DNA of 62,238 nt from Chlamydiales bacterium (lineage in GTDB: Bacteria; Chlamydiota; Chlamydiia; Chlamydiales; JAAKFR01). Numbering within the stretch: the first letter of the stretch is position 1; the number at the start of each line of letters is the position of its first letter. Location: assembly GCA_022601635.1 (NCBI GenBank), contig JAJACG010000020.1, positions 1 to 62,238 of the forward strand, given 5' to 3'. The notes beneath the pieces were generated by a model that saw only the letters and a program-made list of their open reading frames with translations, was not told where the DNA came from and made no database searches. The position numbers and the translations under genes were made by a program. This document shows positions 15,853-25,650 of the stretch, in pieces.

Positions 15853-16797
15853 ATGAATGAACTACAGCTAATTTCCCAGTCACTTCCCGATCAATCACTG
15901 GCACCTTACATCAGTACATTCGGTTTAAAAACTTACCCAGTAGAGAAAGTTAAAAGAGTTACCTTTCAAGTTTTTCAAGCACTGGAGAAGTTGTTTGGCA
16001 CCTCTGTCACAAAGATCGATTTTACCTGCTATGGCAAGCTGATTCCAGAGTCCGTCTTATCGCTTGCACAAAGGGAGGGGTTTACCATGAATCCTCCTCT
16101 GACACAGGATGGATGTCAGGTGAACGTCTATACATTGAAGGTTACTTTTGTCTTTCAAAAGATGGTCTTTCTTTCTTTCAACATTGATACTGGAATGATT
16201 ATTACGCGAATGGAACAGGCGCACGCTACTGCATCTCATTTTAGCGAGATAGACAAGATAGCGACAGTAGTCCAAAAACGTGTGACACACAGTGATGTAG
16301 CACTGGTTTCTATCCTCCACAAAATGCAAGAATTAGCTGCTCGTGATGACCCTCTATACCGTGCGATACTTGATGATACTGAAATTAACCCCTCTCCATT
16401 AGATATAGGTCCTCTGACGGCGCTTCTAGATCCCTTCCTGCACTTTGAGCCTGTTATTGGCCAGCAGCGAAGGATGACGGCTTATACCTACGCACTGGAC
16501 TACACCCTGATTGACCTTAAGAAAAAGGGCATCCTTACTCATGTGGAGACAGCGCGAGCACAATACCCTAAACGAAACGCTAAACAGCTGATGCAAAAGG
16601 CTGGAGTGCGCACACTGAGTTCGAATAACCCGGGAACGAGCTATTTTTTCCAAACAAAAGAGTCGGGGCACACCTACTGCATCACGGTAAATGAAAGCTT
16701 TCTACAACTTCTATGGCCCGAAAAACTTTGCAAAGATGACGAGGCTGTCTATGATGAGGCAGTAGCCCGTTTTAAGGGAGACACTGCTGCAAGGTAA
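15853..16797 (+). CDS. Hypothetical protein (314 aa)
   Basis: No family is recognised. The product is soluble, without signal peptide or membrane helix, of mixed alpha/beta character, with a basic stretch AQYPKRNAKQLMQKAG near residue 240. It starts 10 bases after the acyltransferase gene on the same strand and lacks a clear ribosome-binding site, so co-transcription is likely. No MITE touches it. Confidence 0.6.
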   Translation: MNELQLISQSLPDQSLAPYISTFGLKTYPVEKVKRVTFQVFQALEKLFGTSVTKIDFTCYGKLIPESVLSLAQREGFTMNPPLTQDGCQVNVYTLKVTFVFQKMVFLSFNIDTGMIITRMEQAHATASHFSEIDKIATVVQKRVTHSDVALVSILHKMQELAARDDPLYRAILDDTEINPSPLDIGPLTALLDPFLHFEPVIGQQRRMTAYTYALDYTLIDLKKKGILTHVETARAQYPKRNAKQLMQKAGVRTLSSNNPGTSYFFQTKESGHTYCITVNESFLQLLWPEKLCKDDEAVYDEAVARFKGDTAAR

Positions 16798-16844
16798 TTT
16801 GCCTTTGCATGAGCTGTTCCCCCTTTATTTGAGAAAAGAGCAAA

Positions 16845-17510
16845 ATGCCACAAAATCGCTTTTACGTAGATACACCGCTTCTAGTTGACAGTGAGGTGAC
16901 TCTTGATGAAAAGGAGCAGCGCCATTTACGCGTCATGCGCAACCCAGAGATTGTGGAGCTGATCAATGGTAAAGGACAGTTAGCTACCGCCAAGGTGCTC
17001 ACACATGGCCTTAAAATTCTCAAAGTAGTTGAAGAGAAGGCACCACCAACTGTCACCCTCGCACAGGCGCTACCACGGATGAATCGGCTCGATACTATCG
17101 TCGAGAAGTGCACCGAGATTGGTATGGCAGAGCTCTGGCTCTTTCCCGGCGACCTCTCTGAAAAAAAGAGCCTCTCTAAAAATCAGCAAGAGCGCGTCAC
17201 CCACCTCCTCATTGCCGCCCTCAAGCAAAGTGGCAGACTCCACCTACCTAAAGTGCGCTTCATGCCTCCCCTCTTGCAGTGGAAACAGGTTGAGGGTCAG
17301 CTACTCTATGGAGCACTACGCGGTGGAAAGAGGATGGAAAAGCTCAAAGCGCCACTTTGCTTTGTCATTGGCCCTGAGGCAGGTTTTTCTGAAAATGAAG
17401 AGAGGTGGTTGGAACAGCACGGTGAAGGCATCATCCTTAGCGATGCTATTTTACGTACAGATACAGCTCCTCTTGTCGCCTTAGCCCTGATACATCACTT
17501 TCTAATCTAG
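16845..17510 (+). CDS. rsmE: 16S rRNA (uracil-1498-N3)-methyltransferase
   Basis: The 221-aa SPOUT-class enzyme shows HLRVMR near the N-terminus, the central EKCTEIGMAELW, FVIGPEAGFSENE and the C-terminal LSDAILRTDTAPLVALALI knot motif. It methylates U1498 of 16S rRNA using SAM. Length is slightly below the usual 240-250 aa, but all motifs are present. It is the last gene before the triple repeat cluster at 17541-17931. Confidence 0.92.
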   Translation: MPQNRFYVDTPLLVDSEVTLDEKEQRHLRVMRNPEIVELINGKGQLATAKVLTHGLKILKVVEEKAPPTVTLAQALPRMNRLDTIVEKCTEIGMAELWLFPGDLSEKKSLSKNQQERVTHLLIAALKQSGRLHLPKVRFMPPLLQWKQVEGQLLYGALRGGKRMEKLKAPLCFVIGPEAGFSENEERWLEQHGEGIILSDAILRTDTAPLVALALIHHFLI

Positions 17511-17540
17511 CCATGACATAGACTATTTGGAAGCACTTAT

Positions 17541-17703
17541 GGAGATACTGAATAACTCGGTTATTGGAGATTCTGCCAAGATTAGTGACGCTGAGAAATT
17601 CGGAGACTGACGCTAACCCCTTGTGGGTTAGTCGAGTCGAGAACGGTACCTCGATAGAAAGATTGTCGGAAGATTCAATGAGTGAGTTATTCAGTGTCTC
17701 CTT
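17541..17703. mobile_element. Foldback MITE-like repeat, chimeric copy (left B, right C)
   Basis: The left end is ggagatactgaataactcgg and the left half is of B type. The right half is of C type (tacctcgatagaaagattgtcgg). The right end is gagttattcagtgtctcctta. It is the first of three abutting elements. Confidence 0.85.
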
Positions 17704-17765
17704 AGGGAGATACTGAATAAGTACCTTGCCGGAAGATCTGCTAGGGAGTTGTTCAGTGGCTCCTT
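17704..17765. mobile_element. Internally deleted MITE-like repeat (about 62 bp)
   Basis: Only the two tips remain: gggagatactgaataagtac and gggagttgttcagtggctcc, joined after ccttgcc. It sits between two full copies. Confidence 0.8.
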
Positions 17766-17931
17766 AGGGAAGGCCTGATTAACTACCATTTGGCAGATTT
17801 CGTCAGAATTTTTGATTCGGCTAAATTCGGAGACGAGCGCTAACCACTTGCTGGTTAGACGAGTTGAGAATGACACCGAATCGAAAATTGTGACGGAAGA
17901 TGCCGGATGGGAGTTAGTCAGGGCTTCCTTA
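17766..17931. mobile_element. Foldback MITE-like repeat, full copy (subfamily A)
   Basis: The left end is gggaaggcctgattaactac and the right end is agttagtcagggcttcctta. Both halves are of A type. Inner arms ttttgattcggc and accgaatcgaaaa pair, showing the foldback structure. Confidence 0.85.
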
Positions 17932-17952
17932 GGGAAGCGAACCGGCGTAGGA

Positions 17953-19698
17953 TTAATTCACGACGCCTTTGTAGACAGCACCCTCTTTTGGATCTAGCGT
18001 TACAAGCTGGCCATCTCTTAAAATCATAGATGCCCCCTTTGCTTCAAGCAATACCGGCATATCCTGTGCTACCTCTTTGAGGAATTTTTGTGACTCACTA
18101 TCTTGGCTCTGCAAAATCACAGCAGAGGCATTTTGCAGCAGAGCTTGATGGCTCGGTCCGCAGCGGTCTAATACAACCACTTTGCCCCTTGCCTGGTAAC
18201 CGCCTCCTTCTGGCTTTGGAAAGAGCGATACTTTTCCATATATCTTCGTTCCCCACCCCTCACTGCCACGCACCAAGATATCGCCAATGCTATCGACAAT
18301 CATCATATTGGTCGTTCCAGCCTTACCAAAAGGCGTTCCCGCTGTGATCACAACCAGATCGCCATGCTTCACCAGCTTCTTCTCAAGCGCATAGTCGGAA
18401 AGCCGCTTATACGCCTCCTCAATATTGTGTGCCTGGTCACAGAAGAGAGGAATCACACCCCAGTAGGCTGCTAGCTGATGGTAAACCTTCTTATTAGGCG
18501 TCATCGCAATGATCGGAATGCTCGGCCGCAAACGGGCAAGCAAACGCGCAGTTCCACCGCTAGTTGTGAAGGCAAAAATTGCCTTCGCATTAGCTGTGTA
18601 TGCTGTCTGCACAGAGGCAGAAGCGACAGAAGACTCAACATCATAAGCGCGATCCGCCGCCGTCTTCAAAAAGGCAGCGTAATCAAAGTCAAGCTCGCTC
18701 TCTTCAATAATGGAGCGCATCATCTTCACAGACTCAACCGGATAGTTGCCCACAGCTGTTTCCGCCGAAAGCATCACTGCAGAAGTAGAGTCATAAATCG
18801 CATTGGCCACATCTGATGCCTCAGCACGCGTTGGACGCGGATTGCGGATCATCGACTCCAACATCTGCGTCGCTGTCACAGACATTTTGGCTTCCAAATA
18901 GCACTTACGAATCATCATCTTCTGCAGACGGGGCACCTTCGTTAGTGGTAGCTCTACACCGAGATCGCCTCGTGCAACCATGATGCCATCCGACACCTTC
19001 AAAATCGCATCAAAATTCTCAACACCCTGCCTGCTCTCAATCTTCGACATCACCAAGATGTCATGACGCCCCTCAATCTCAATCAGCTTGCGGATCCCAA
19101 TCACATCCTCCGCTGAACGCATAAAACTCGCCGCCACAATATCAATATCCATCTGACAACCGAAGCGGATATCCTCCACATCTTTAGGTGTCAAAGAGGG
19201 CAGTTCCATATCCACACCGGGAATATTGACACTCTTCCCAGAACTGATCACACCGCCATTATCAACCTCAACACAGACTCCCTCGTGCGAAATCTCCACA
19301 ACGTGCGCCACAATGTAGCCATCATCTAAAAAGAGGAACATCTCATTCTTAAGCGCATCGACAATGTTGGGGGGCGTCAAACTGATGCGATTATGATCCC
19401 CCTCCACATCCTCTTTCACAAGCCAGAATCGATCACCGCGCTTCACCTCAATCTGACCATCTTGGATAGCACCAAGACGGATCTCCGGACCCTTTGTGTC
19501 CATCATGAGCGCAACAGGCACCCCCAACTTGTCACGCACCCTCTTTACAGCTTCAATACGAGCTTGATGCTCATCAAGCGTCCCATGACTAAAGTTGAGC
19601 CGCGCAATGTTCATTCCTGCCAAAACTAAATTTTGGATACTGCGAACATCACTGGTTGCGGGGCCCAGTGTACAGACAATTTTGGTATGCGTTTCCAT
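17953..19698 (-). CDS. pyk: Pyruvate kinase with C-terminal PEP-utiliser-like domain
   Basis: The 581-aa glycolytic enzyme makes pyruvate and ATP from phosphoenolpyruvate and ADP. Motifs include TKIVCTLGPA at the start, ARLNFSHG, MDTKGPEIRLG, the catalytic ILVMSKIES, ARGDLGVELP and the nucleotide/activator region FTTSGGTARLLARLRP. The extra about 100 residues at the C-terminus (from about 480) resemble the PEP-utiliser-type extension of Bacillus-type kinases. It is divergent from uvrA across a 50-bp gap, the same neighbour pair as CT332-CT333 in Chlamydia. Confidence 0.95.
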   Translation of the reverse strand: METHTKIVCTLGPATSDVRSIQNLVLAGMNIARLNFSHGTLDEHQARIEAVKRVRDKLGVPVALMMDTKGPEIRLGAIQDGQIEVKRGDRFWLVKEDVEGDHNRISLTPPNIVDALKNEMFLFLDDGYIVAHVVEISHEGVCVEVDNGGVISSGKSVNIPGVDMELPSLTPKDVEDIRFGCQMDIDIVAASFMRSAEDVIGIRKLIEIEGRHDILVMSKIESRQGVENFDAILKVSDGIMVARGDLGVELPLTKVPRLQKMMIRKCYLEAKMSVTATQMLESMIRNPRPTRAEASDVANAIYDSTSAVMLSAETAVGNYPVESVKMMRSIIEESELDFDYAAFLKTAADRAYDVESSVASASVQTAYTANAKAIFAFTTSGGTARLLARLRPSIPIIAMTPNKKVYHQLAAYWGVIPLFCDQAHNIEEAYKRLSDYALEKKLVKHGDLVVITAGTPFGKAGTTNMMIVDSIGDILVRGSEGWGTKIYGKVSLFPKPEGGGYQARGKVVVLDRCGPSHQALLQNASAVILQSQDSESQKFLKEVAQDMPVLLEAKGASMILRDGQLVTLDPKEGAVYKGVVN

Positions 19699-19735
19699 GG
19701 TAGAGTAATTGATACCACTAATGGAGAATAAAAGC

Positions 19736-19748
19736 TATACTGATCGCT
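19736..19748 (+). promoter_or_regulatory. Possible -10 box of uvrA, 7 bases before the ATG
   Basis: TATACT at 19736-19741 ends 7 bases before the uvrA start codon, and no ribosome-binding site is visible. A TTGATA lies at 19709-19714, but the spacing (21 bp) is long, so the -35 is uncertain. Confidence 0.4.
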
Positions 19749-22700
19749 ATGGATATTTTTCTGAAGAAAGTCTCTGTCCACAATCTCCAACAAGTAGACC
19801 TCGCCCTGCAATCTGGTGAACTCATCCTCTTCACAGGAGTCTCGGGATCGGGAAAATCTTCCATGGCGTTTGACACAATCTACGTCGAGGGTCAGCGCCG
19901 CTACATTGAGTCGCTCTCTAACTTCGCCAGACGCTTTGTTGGAGACATGAGCAAACCCGATGTAGAATCTGTCTCAGGTCTCTCCCCCACTATTGCCATT
20001 GAACAGAAAAGCGCTGGTAAAAATCCGCGCTCCACTGTAGGCACCCTCACCGAAATCTACGATTTTCTACGCCTACTCTACGCTAGAATCGGCACCAACT
20101 TCTGTCCCATCTCAGGTGAGCAGGTGATGCCTCAGAGTCGCGAACGTATCATCAAAACTATTCAAGCTCTACCACCAAAGAGCAAACTCATCTTCCTAGC
20201 CCCCATTGCCTCCGACAAGAAGGGTGAGTTCAAAGATGAATTTCAGCATCTGCTTCGGAAAGGATTCATGCGCGCCCGCGTCGATGGCAATTTTGTAGAA
20301 CTGACAGAGCAGATCGAACTCGACAAGAACAAAGCACACACAATCGAGGTGGTCTGTGACCGCCTCACTGTCAGTGAGGAGAATCAAAGCCGCATCGCCG
20401 AAGCTATCATGGCTACACTTGATCAAAGCAATGGACTGCTGCTTCTTTGCAACCTCACTACAAATCAAGAGCAGCTCTTTTCCACAGCTGCCTACTCCAA
20501 AAAGTCGGGGCAATACTACTCATCACTAGAGCCGCACCACTTCTCTTTCAACAGCCCAAGCGGTATGTGTTCTCTCTGCCAGGGACTAGGCGAAACATTG
20601 GAATTTGACCTCGACCTTGTCATCGACCCAAACAGAAGCATCAGCGAAGATTGCTGCTCTGTCGCCAGCAGCTATTTGACTGTGCGCCACGGCAATATCT
20701 ACCGCAACTTAGCCAAACTCTACGATTTTGATGTTGACACCCCATGGTGTGAGCTCTCCAAAAGCGCCCAAAAGATCTTTCTCTATGGCAACCGGAAGAA
20801 GTGGACCAAGATGCAGTTTGTCCATCCCGAAAAGCGGCAGAGCTGGACCGAATACATCCGATGGCAGGGTGTTTTGCATGAGGCGCGTCAAAAGTATCAG
20901 GAGGCGAAAAGCGATCTCTATCGAAAGAAAAAAGAGAGGTTAATGAAGAGGCAGCGCTGTCCAGAGTGTGAGGGCAAGAGGCTGCTCCCCTATCCAGCTG
21001 CCACGCAGGTGGGTGGCAAGACGCTCTTTGAAATCTGCCAGATGACCATTGAGGAGTGTTTTGCCTTCTTCGAAAAGCTGCAGCTCGATGAAACTGAAAC
21101 TCTCATTGCAGGTGAGGTAGTCAAAGAGGTGCGCAAGAGGCTGCATTTTCTTCTCTCTGTTGGTCTCAACTATTTGATGCTCGACCGCACCTCTGTCACA
21201 CTCTCCGGTGGTGAGGCGCAGCGCGTTCGTCTAGCCTCACAGGTTGGCAACGGTCTTGTTGGTGTCACCTACGTTTTGGATGAACCTTCGATAGGCCTCC
21301 ATCCTCGCGACAACAGCCGACTCATTCAGACATTGAAGGAGCTCAAGCAGCAGGGCAATACAGTGATCGTTGTGGAGCATGATGAGGAGACCATCCGCGC
21401 TGCTGATCGCATTGTTGACTTTGGTCCCGGCCCCGGCAGATTGGGAGGCAAGGTCGAGGTCAATGGCAGCTTTGAGGAGCTACTGAAATCCAATACGCTC
21501 ACAGCTGACTATCTGACCGGCAGGAAAAAGATTCCAATTCCAAATGTGCGGCGCGAAGCGGAGCACTTTTTGCGCCTCACTGGTTGCTGCCACCACAACC
21601 TCAAAGAGCTCAATCTCTCCATTCCACTCGGTGTGATGACAGCAGTCACCGGCGTTTCAGGCTCTGGAAAAAGCTCACTAGTCATCGAAACACTTGTCCC
21701 AGCTTTGGCCAACAAGCTGCACCATGCGCAGCAAAGAGTGGGGCAGCATAGAGCGCTTGAGGGCGTCGAGCAGATCGACAAGGTGATTGCGATTGATCAA
21801 TCGCCTATTGGGCGCAATCCCAGATCCAACCCAGTCACCTACATCAAGATCTTTGATGAAATCCGCCAGCTCTTCTGCCAGCTGCCACAGAGCCAAGCGC
21901 GTGGCTTTTTGCCGGGCCGCTTCAGCTTCAATGTGGCAGATGGCTCCTGCATGGAGTGTAGCGGGATGGGTATGGTCAAAGTGGACATGGACTTTTTGGA
22001 AGATCAGTGGGTGACTTGCAAAAGCTGTGACGGCAAGCGTTTTGATTCAGACACACTTTCGGTCACCTACAAAGGCAAAACGATCCATGACATCCTGGAG
22101 ATGACCGTCAACCAGGCGCTCGACTTTTTTGGCAATATTCCTACGCTGAAGCGAAAGCTGGAGATGATCCAGAAAGTGGGAATGGGCTACATCACATTGG
22201 GCCAGCCATCACCCACACTCTCTGGAGGTGAGGCACAGCGCATCAAGTTGGCCAAGGAGCTCTCAAGACCGGCGACTGGCAAGACGCTCTACATTTTGGA
22301 TGAACCAACAACCGGCTTGCACTTCCACGATATCAAAGCGCTGCTAGCGGTATTGAATACCTTGGTGGAGCGCGGCAATAGCGTCTTGGTAATTGAGCAC
22401 AACATCGATGTGATCAAATGTTGCGATCACATCATCGATATTGGACCAGAAGCGGGCATCCACGGCGGGGAACTGGTCGCCGAGGGAACACCAGAAGAGC
22501 TTGCCAAACAAGATAGCGCCACAGGGCAAGCTCTGCGTCAAAAATTTGAGAAGAGAGAAACCAAAAAGGTGGAGCAGAAGCGCTATGAGATGATCGAGAT
22601 TGAAGGCGCTGAACAGAATAACCTCAAACACATTTCCCTCAAAATTCCGCGCGGCAAGATGACCGTCTGCACAGGTCCCTCTGGATCCGGAAAGAGCTCG

Positions 22701-25178
22701 CTCGCCTTTGAAACGGTCTACGCAGAGGGGCAGCGGCGTTACATCGAATCACTCTCTCCCTATGCACGCCAATTTGTGAAACAGATGCCCAAACCCAAAC
22801 TCTCCTCGATTGAGGGGCTCTCCCCCGCCATCTCTATTGAGCAAAAGGCGTCAGCTGGAAATCCGCGTTCAACTATTGGCACGATGACTGAAATCTACGA
22901 CTATCTCCGCCTGCTCTTTGCCACAAAGGGCGTTGCCTTCTGCCCCGAAACGGGAGAGCCAATTCGCTCCATTTCCAAAGCAGATGTGGTGCAAAAGCTG
23001 CTTGAGCATGATGGCAAAAGGATGAATCTTTTTGCCCCCTTCGAAGTGAAAGGAAGCTTTGAATCAATGGTAGAGCGCTTCTTATTAGAGGGCTTTTTAC
23101 GTCTGCGTCTCAATGGCACGCTTTATGAATTGGATGAGCCCATTCCCTTTGATGCAAAGAGGAAAAATGAACTCGCTCTTGTCATCGACAGAGTCAAAAT
23201 CTCCCCCGCCAATCAAAAGCGCATTTCTGAGGGTGTAGAGAAGGCCACCAAACTGGCATCGGGGCAGATGATTGCTGAAATTGAGGGTGAAGACTACTTC
23301 TTCAACCTCGCTTTTTGTGCACAAGGATCTGGAAAATCCTACCCTCCCATTACACCTCACACCTTCTCTTTTAACAGTGCTCACGGCATGTGCCCCGACT
23401 GTCAAGGCTTGGGCACGCAGTTTGGCGCCCAGCTTCTCGCCAATGATGAAATTGCCAAACTCTCCTGCAAGGGGCTGCTGCGCAGACTCTGGATCAACCC
23501 CTCTTTTGCCTACCTCGACCACTGGATCAGTCAAAATCAAAAAGTCGTCCTAGAAAAGCGCGAGGATCTCTCCATCCTTCTCAATGGTGGCTCCTGGAAA
23601 ACCGTTAAAAAGGGTGTGCGCATGCGCTTCCGCGGACTACAAGCGCCCCTAGCCTTGATCGGCCGCATCGGCCACAAAGAGGTGAAAGAGCCGCTGCTTC
23701 CCCTTCTACATCGCGTCAGCTGCAAAAGCTGCGATGGCGCTCGCCTCCATCCACTAGCACGCAATGTCAAACTTGAGGAACACTCAATCGCCTCCCTCTG
23801 TCAACTCCCAATTGAAAATCTGCTCCAATTCCTCAAAAAAATGGATATTAAAGAGAAGGTACTCCTAGAGGTAATGCAGCAGCTGATTTCTCGCATCACC
23901 TTTTTGGTTGACGTCGGCCTTGGCTACCTAAGTCTTGACAGAGCCGCTCCAACATTGAGCAACGGCGAGGCGCAACGCATCAAATTGGCGCGCCAGCTCG
24001 GCTCACAGCTGCGCGGCGTGCTCTATGTCCTTGATGAACCCACTATCGGTCTGCACCCTAAAGACAACGCCAAACTCAACGCCGCTCTCAAAAAGTTGAA
24101 GGAGCTAGGCAATACCCTCCTACTAGTCGAACATGACCCACTCACCATCGAGGAGGCTGACTACCTCTTCGATTTTGGCCCAGGAGCTGGTATCCATGGC
24201 GGCCACATAACAGCTGCAGGGACAGTGGAGCAGATCAAGAAAAACAGCAAGAGTCTCACCGGCCAATATCTTAGCGGTCAGAAGAGGGTGCCACTACCTA
24301 AAAAGCGTCAGGCGAAAGAATTTCACACAATTGAAAATTGCAATATACACAACCTCAAAGATGTAACAGTAAAACTTCCCCTTGGCTGTTTCACCTGTCT
24401 CGTCGGTATTTCTGGCTCAGGAAAATCCTCTCTCATGCAAATGATCGATGCCAAGTGTGAGATGAAAAAGATTGTGATCGACCAGAACCCAATTGGGCAG
24501 ACAGCAAGAGCTGATGTGGGCACCTACTGCGATCTTCTTCCACAGCTACGCTCCTTTTTCGCCAAACTGCCAGCTGCTGCAACCAAAGGATTGCAACCAA
24601 GACACTTTAGCACTAATCATAAGCGTGGTATGTGTACACACTGCTACGGCCTTGGCTACTCCAAAGTGGAGATGCTATTTATGCCTGCTGTACGTGTGCC
24701 GTGTGATCACTGCAAAGGACTTAGACTCAATCCAGTCAGCCTCAATGTCCAATACAAGGGCAAGAACTTTGGAGAATTTTTGCAGCTCTCAGTTGAGGAG
24801 GCGCGCCACTATTTTGAGGTGATCCCTAAGGTGTGCCACATCCTTGACACTCTCATTTCGATTGGCCTTGATTATCTTAAGCTTGGTCAGGAGGTCGCCT
24901 CTCTATCAGGCGGTGAGCAGCAGAGGTTAAAACTCTCGCGTGACCTGGCGAAGAAGCGGCAGGCCAAGACGCTTTATCTGTTGGATGAACCGACAACGGG
25001 GCTCCATCCCGATGACATTTCGAAGCTATTGGTTCTAATACAGGGACTTGTAGACAAAGGACATACACTTGTTGTCATTGAGCATAACACAGACTTTATT
25101 GCGGCTGCTGACCATGAGATTGAGATGGGTCCGGAGGCTGGCGCACTTGGCGGCCAGATCATCCGGACCACTTACTAA
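19749..25178 (+). CDS. uvrA: Double-length UvrA, excinuclease ABC subunit A
   Basis: The 1809-aa product is two UvrA proteins in tandem in one chain, a recognised chlamydial trait. Four Walker A loops (GxSGSGKSS at about residues 30, 635, 976 and 1553) and four ABC signatures (about 485, 824, 1403, 1719) are present. CxxC zinc modules recur (CSLC, CPEC, CMEC/CKSC, CPDC, CKSC, CTHC/CDHC). UvrA recognises bulky DNA lesions and loads UvrB in nucleotide excision repair. The normal enzyme is a dimer; here one chain could form the pseudo-dimer. The third signature reads LSNGE instead of LSGGE. It has no ribosome-binding site. Confidence 0.95.
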   Translation: MDIFLKKVSVHNLQQVDLALQSGELILFTGVSGSGKSSMAFDTIYVEGQRRYIESLSNFARRFVGDMSKPDVESVSGLSPTIAIEQKSAGKNPRSTVGTLTEIYDFLRLLYARIGTNFCPISGEQVMPQSRERIIKTIQALPPKSKLIFLAPIASDKKGEFKDEFQHLLRKGFMRARVDGNFVELTEQIELDKNKAHTIEVVCDRLTVSEENQSRIAEAIMATLDQSNGLLLLCNLTTNQEQLFSTAAYSKKSGQYYSSLEPHHFSFNSPSGMCSLCQGLGETLEFDLDLVIDPNRSISEDCCSVASSYLTVRHGNIYRNLAKLYDFDVDTPWCELSKSAQKIFLYGNRKKWTKMQFVHPEKRQSWTEYIRWQGVLHEARQKYQEAKSDLYRKKKERLMKRQRCPECEGKRLLPYPAATQVGGKTLFEICQMTIEECFAFFEKLQLDETETLIAGEVVKEVRKRLHFLLSVGLNYLMLDRTSVTLSGGEAQRVRLASQVGNGLVGVTYVLDEPSIGLHPRDNSRLIQTLKELKQQGNTVIVVEHDEETIRAADRIVDFGPGPGRLGGKVEVNGSFEELLKSNTLTADYLTGRKKIPIPNVRREAEHFLRLTGCCHHNLKELNLSIPLGVMTAVTGVSGSGKSSLVIETLVPALANKLHHAQQRVGQHRALEGVEQIDKVIAIDQSPIGRNPRSNPVTYIKIFDEIRQLFCQLPQSQARGFLPGRFSFNVADGSCMECSGMGMVKVDMDFLEDQWVTCKSCDGKRFDSDTLSVTYKGKTIHDILEMTVNQALDFFGNIPTLKRKLEMIQKVGMGYITLGQPSPTLSGGEAQRIKLAKELSRPATGKTLYILDEPTTGLHFHDIKALLAVLNTLVERGNSVLVIEHNIDVIKCCDHIIDIGPEAGIHGGELVAEGTPEELAKQDSATGQALRQKFEKRETKKVEQKRYEMIEIEGAEQNNLKHISLKIPRGKMTVCTGPSGSGKSSLAFETVYAEGQRRYIESLSPYARQFVKQMPKPKLSSIEGLSPAISIEQKASAGNPRSTIGTMTEIYDYLRLLFATKGVAFCPETGEPIRSISKADVVQKLLEHDGKRMNLFAPFEVKGSFESMVERFLLEGFLRLRLNGTLYELDEPIPFDAKRKNELALVIDRVKISPANQKRISEGVEKATKLASGQMIAEIEGEDYFFNLAFCAQGSGKSYPPITPHTFSFNSAHGMCPDCQGLGTQFGAQLLANDEIAKLSCKGLLRRLWINPSFAYLDHWISQNQKVVLEKREDLSILLNGGSWKTVKKGVRMRFRGLQAPLALIGRIGHKEVKEPLLPLLHRVSCKSCDGARLHPLARNVKLEEHSIASLCQLPIENLLQFLKKMDIKEKVLLEVMQQLISRITFLVDVGLGYLSLDRAAPTLSNGEAQRIKLARQLGSQLRGVLYVLDEPTIGLHPKDNAKLNAALKKLKELGNTLLLVEHDPLTIEEADYLFDFGPGAGIHGGHITAAGTVEQIKKNSKSLTGQYLSGQKRVPLPKKRQAKEFHTIENCNIHNLKDVTVKLPLGCFTCLVGISGSGKSSLMQMIDAKCEMKKIVIDQNPIGQTARADVGTYCDLLPQLRSFFAKLPAAATKGLQPRHFSTNHKRGMCTHCYGLGYSKVEMLFMPAVRVPCDHCKGLRLNPVSLNVQYKGKNFGEFLQLSVEEARHYFEVIPKVCHILDTLISIGLDYLKLGQEVASLSGGEQQRLKLSRDLAKKRQAKTLYLLDEPTTGLHPDDISKLLVLIQGLVDKGHTLVVIEHNTDFIAAADHEIEMGPEAGALGGQIIRTTY

Positions 25179-25354
25179 TTTGGTGTGGCTACTACATCCA
25201 AACGTCTGCAGAAGAAGTAGGTAAAGCCATCATCATCCCTCTCTGGGGGATTCTCTGCTAGATAGCGATCGGTCACCGCTTCAAAGAAATCGCGCCTCTG
25301 ATCAGGAGGAATGTTCCAATTAGCAGAGAGAGTACCCTCGAACCAATCAACCAT
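25175..25354 (-). pseudogene. Short frame resembling a HECT C-lobe remnant (59 aa)
   Basis: A 59-codon frame, opposite to uvrA and overlapping its stop, reads MVDWFEGTLSAN ... DQRRDFFEAVTDRYLAENPP ... YFFCRRLDVVATPN. It lines up with the C-terminal HECT region of the large gene at 25664: the tryptophan-phenylalanine start, the FxxAVT stretch near the HECT FLxFVTG position, and a Cys followed by xxLDVVATPN against CFFHVDLPPVPN. There is an in-frame stop four codons before the ATG. It is probably a broken fragment of a paralogue. The alignment was made by eye and is modest. Confidence 0.4.
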
Positions 25355-25481
25355 CTTCTCAGGTTAAGATTTGATCAAATATATAAATGGATAACTTTCT
25401 GTACAACTAATTAAACGGAATAGATGGATACTGTTAAAAAAGCGTTTAACAAACATATTATTTTATTTTACAATATCCTTT

Positions 25482-25650
25482 AGGGGAGATACTGACTAAG
25501 TACCTTGCTAGAGATTTCGGCAAGATTTCTATCGAAGGGAAGTTCGGAGCCGAACGTCTAACCCCTTGTGGGTTAGTCGAGGCGAGAACGATGCCTCGAT
25601 AGAAAGATTGTCGGAAGATCTGGTGAGGGGGTTAATCAGGGCTTCCTTCG
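25482..25650. mobile_element. Foldback MITE-like repeat, full copy (subfamily C)
   Basis: The left end is taggggagatactgactaag, the body is of C type (ccttgctagagatttcggca ... cctcgatagaaagattgtcgg) and the right end is gttaatcagggcttccttcg. It lies immediately upstream of the HECT gene, ending 13 bases before its ATG. The remaining 25360-25481 is AT-rich with no gene; gttaaaaaagcgtttaac at 25433-25450 is a small dyad. Confidence 0.85.

Noticed and set aside
15853-16797. Possible nucleoid or RNA-binding role for the 314-aa hypothetical, based on its basic segment
   Set aside because: One basic stretch is not enough, and no domain supports it. It is left as hypothetical.
17541-17931. Direct and inverted repeats suggestive of a CRISPR array
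   Set aside because: The units are about 165 bp, self-complementary and dispersed, with no short regular spacers and no cas genes nearby.
23097-23540. A 147-codon frame antisense to uvrA
   Set aside because: It lies within the third UvrA ATPase region and has no start context or family match.
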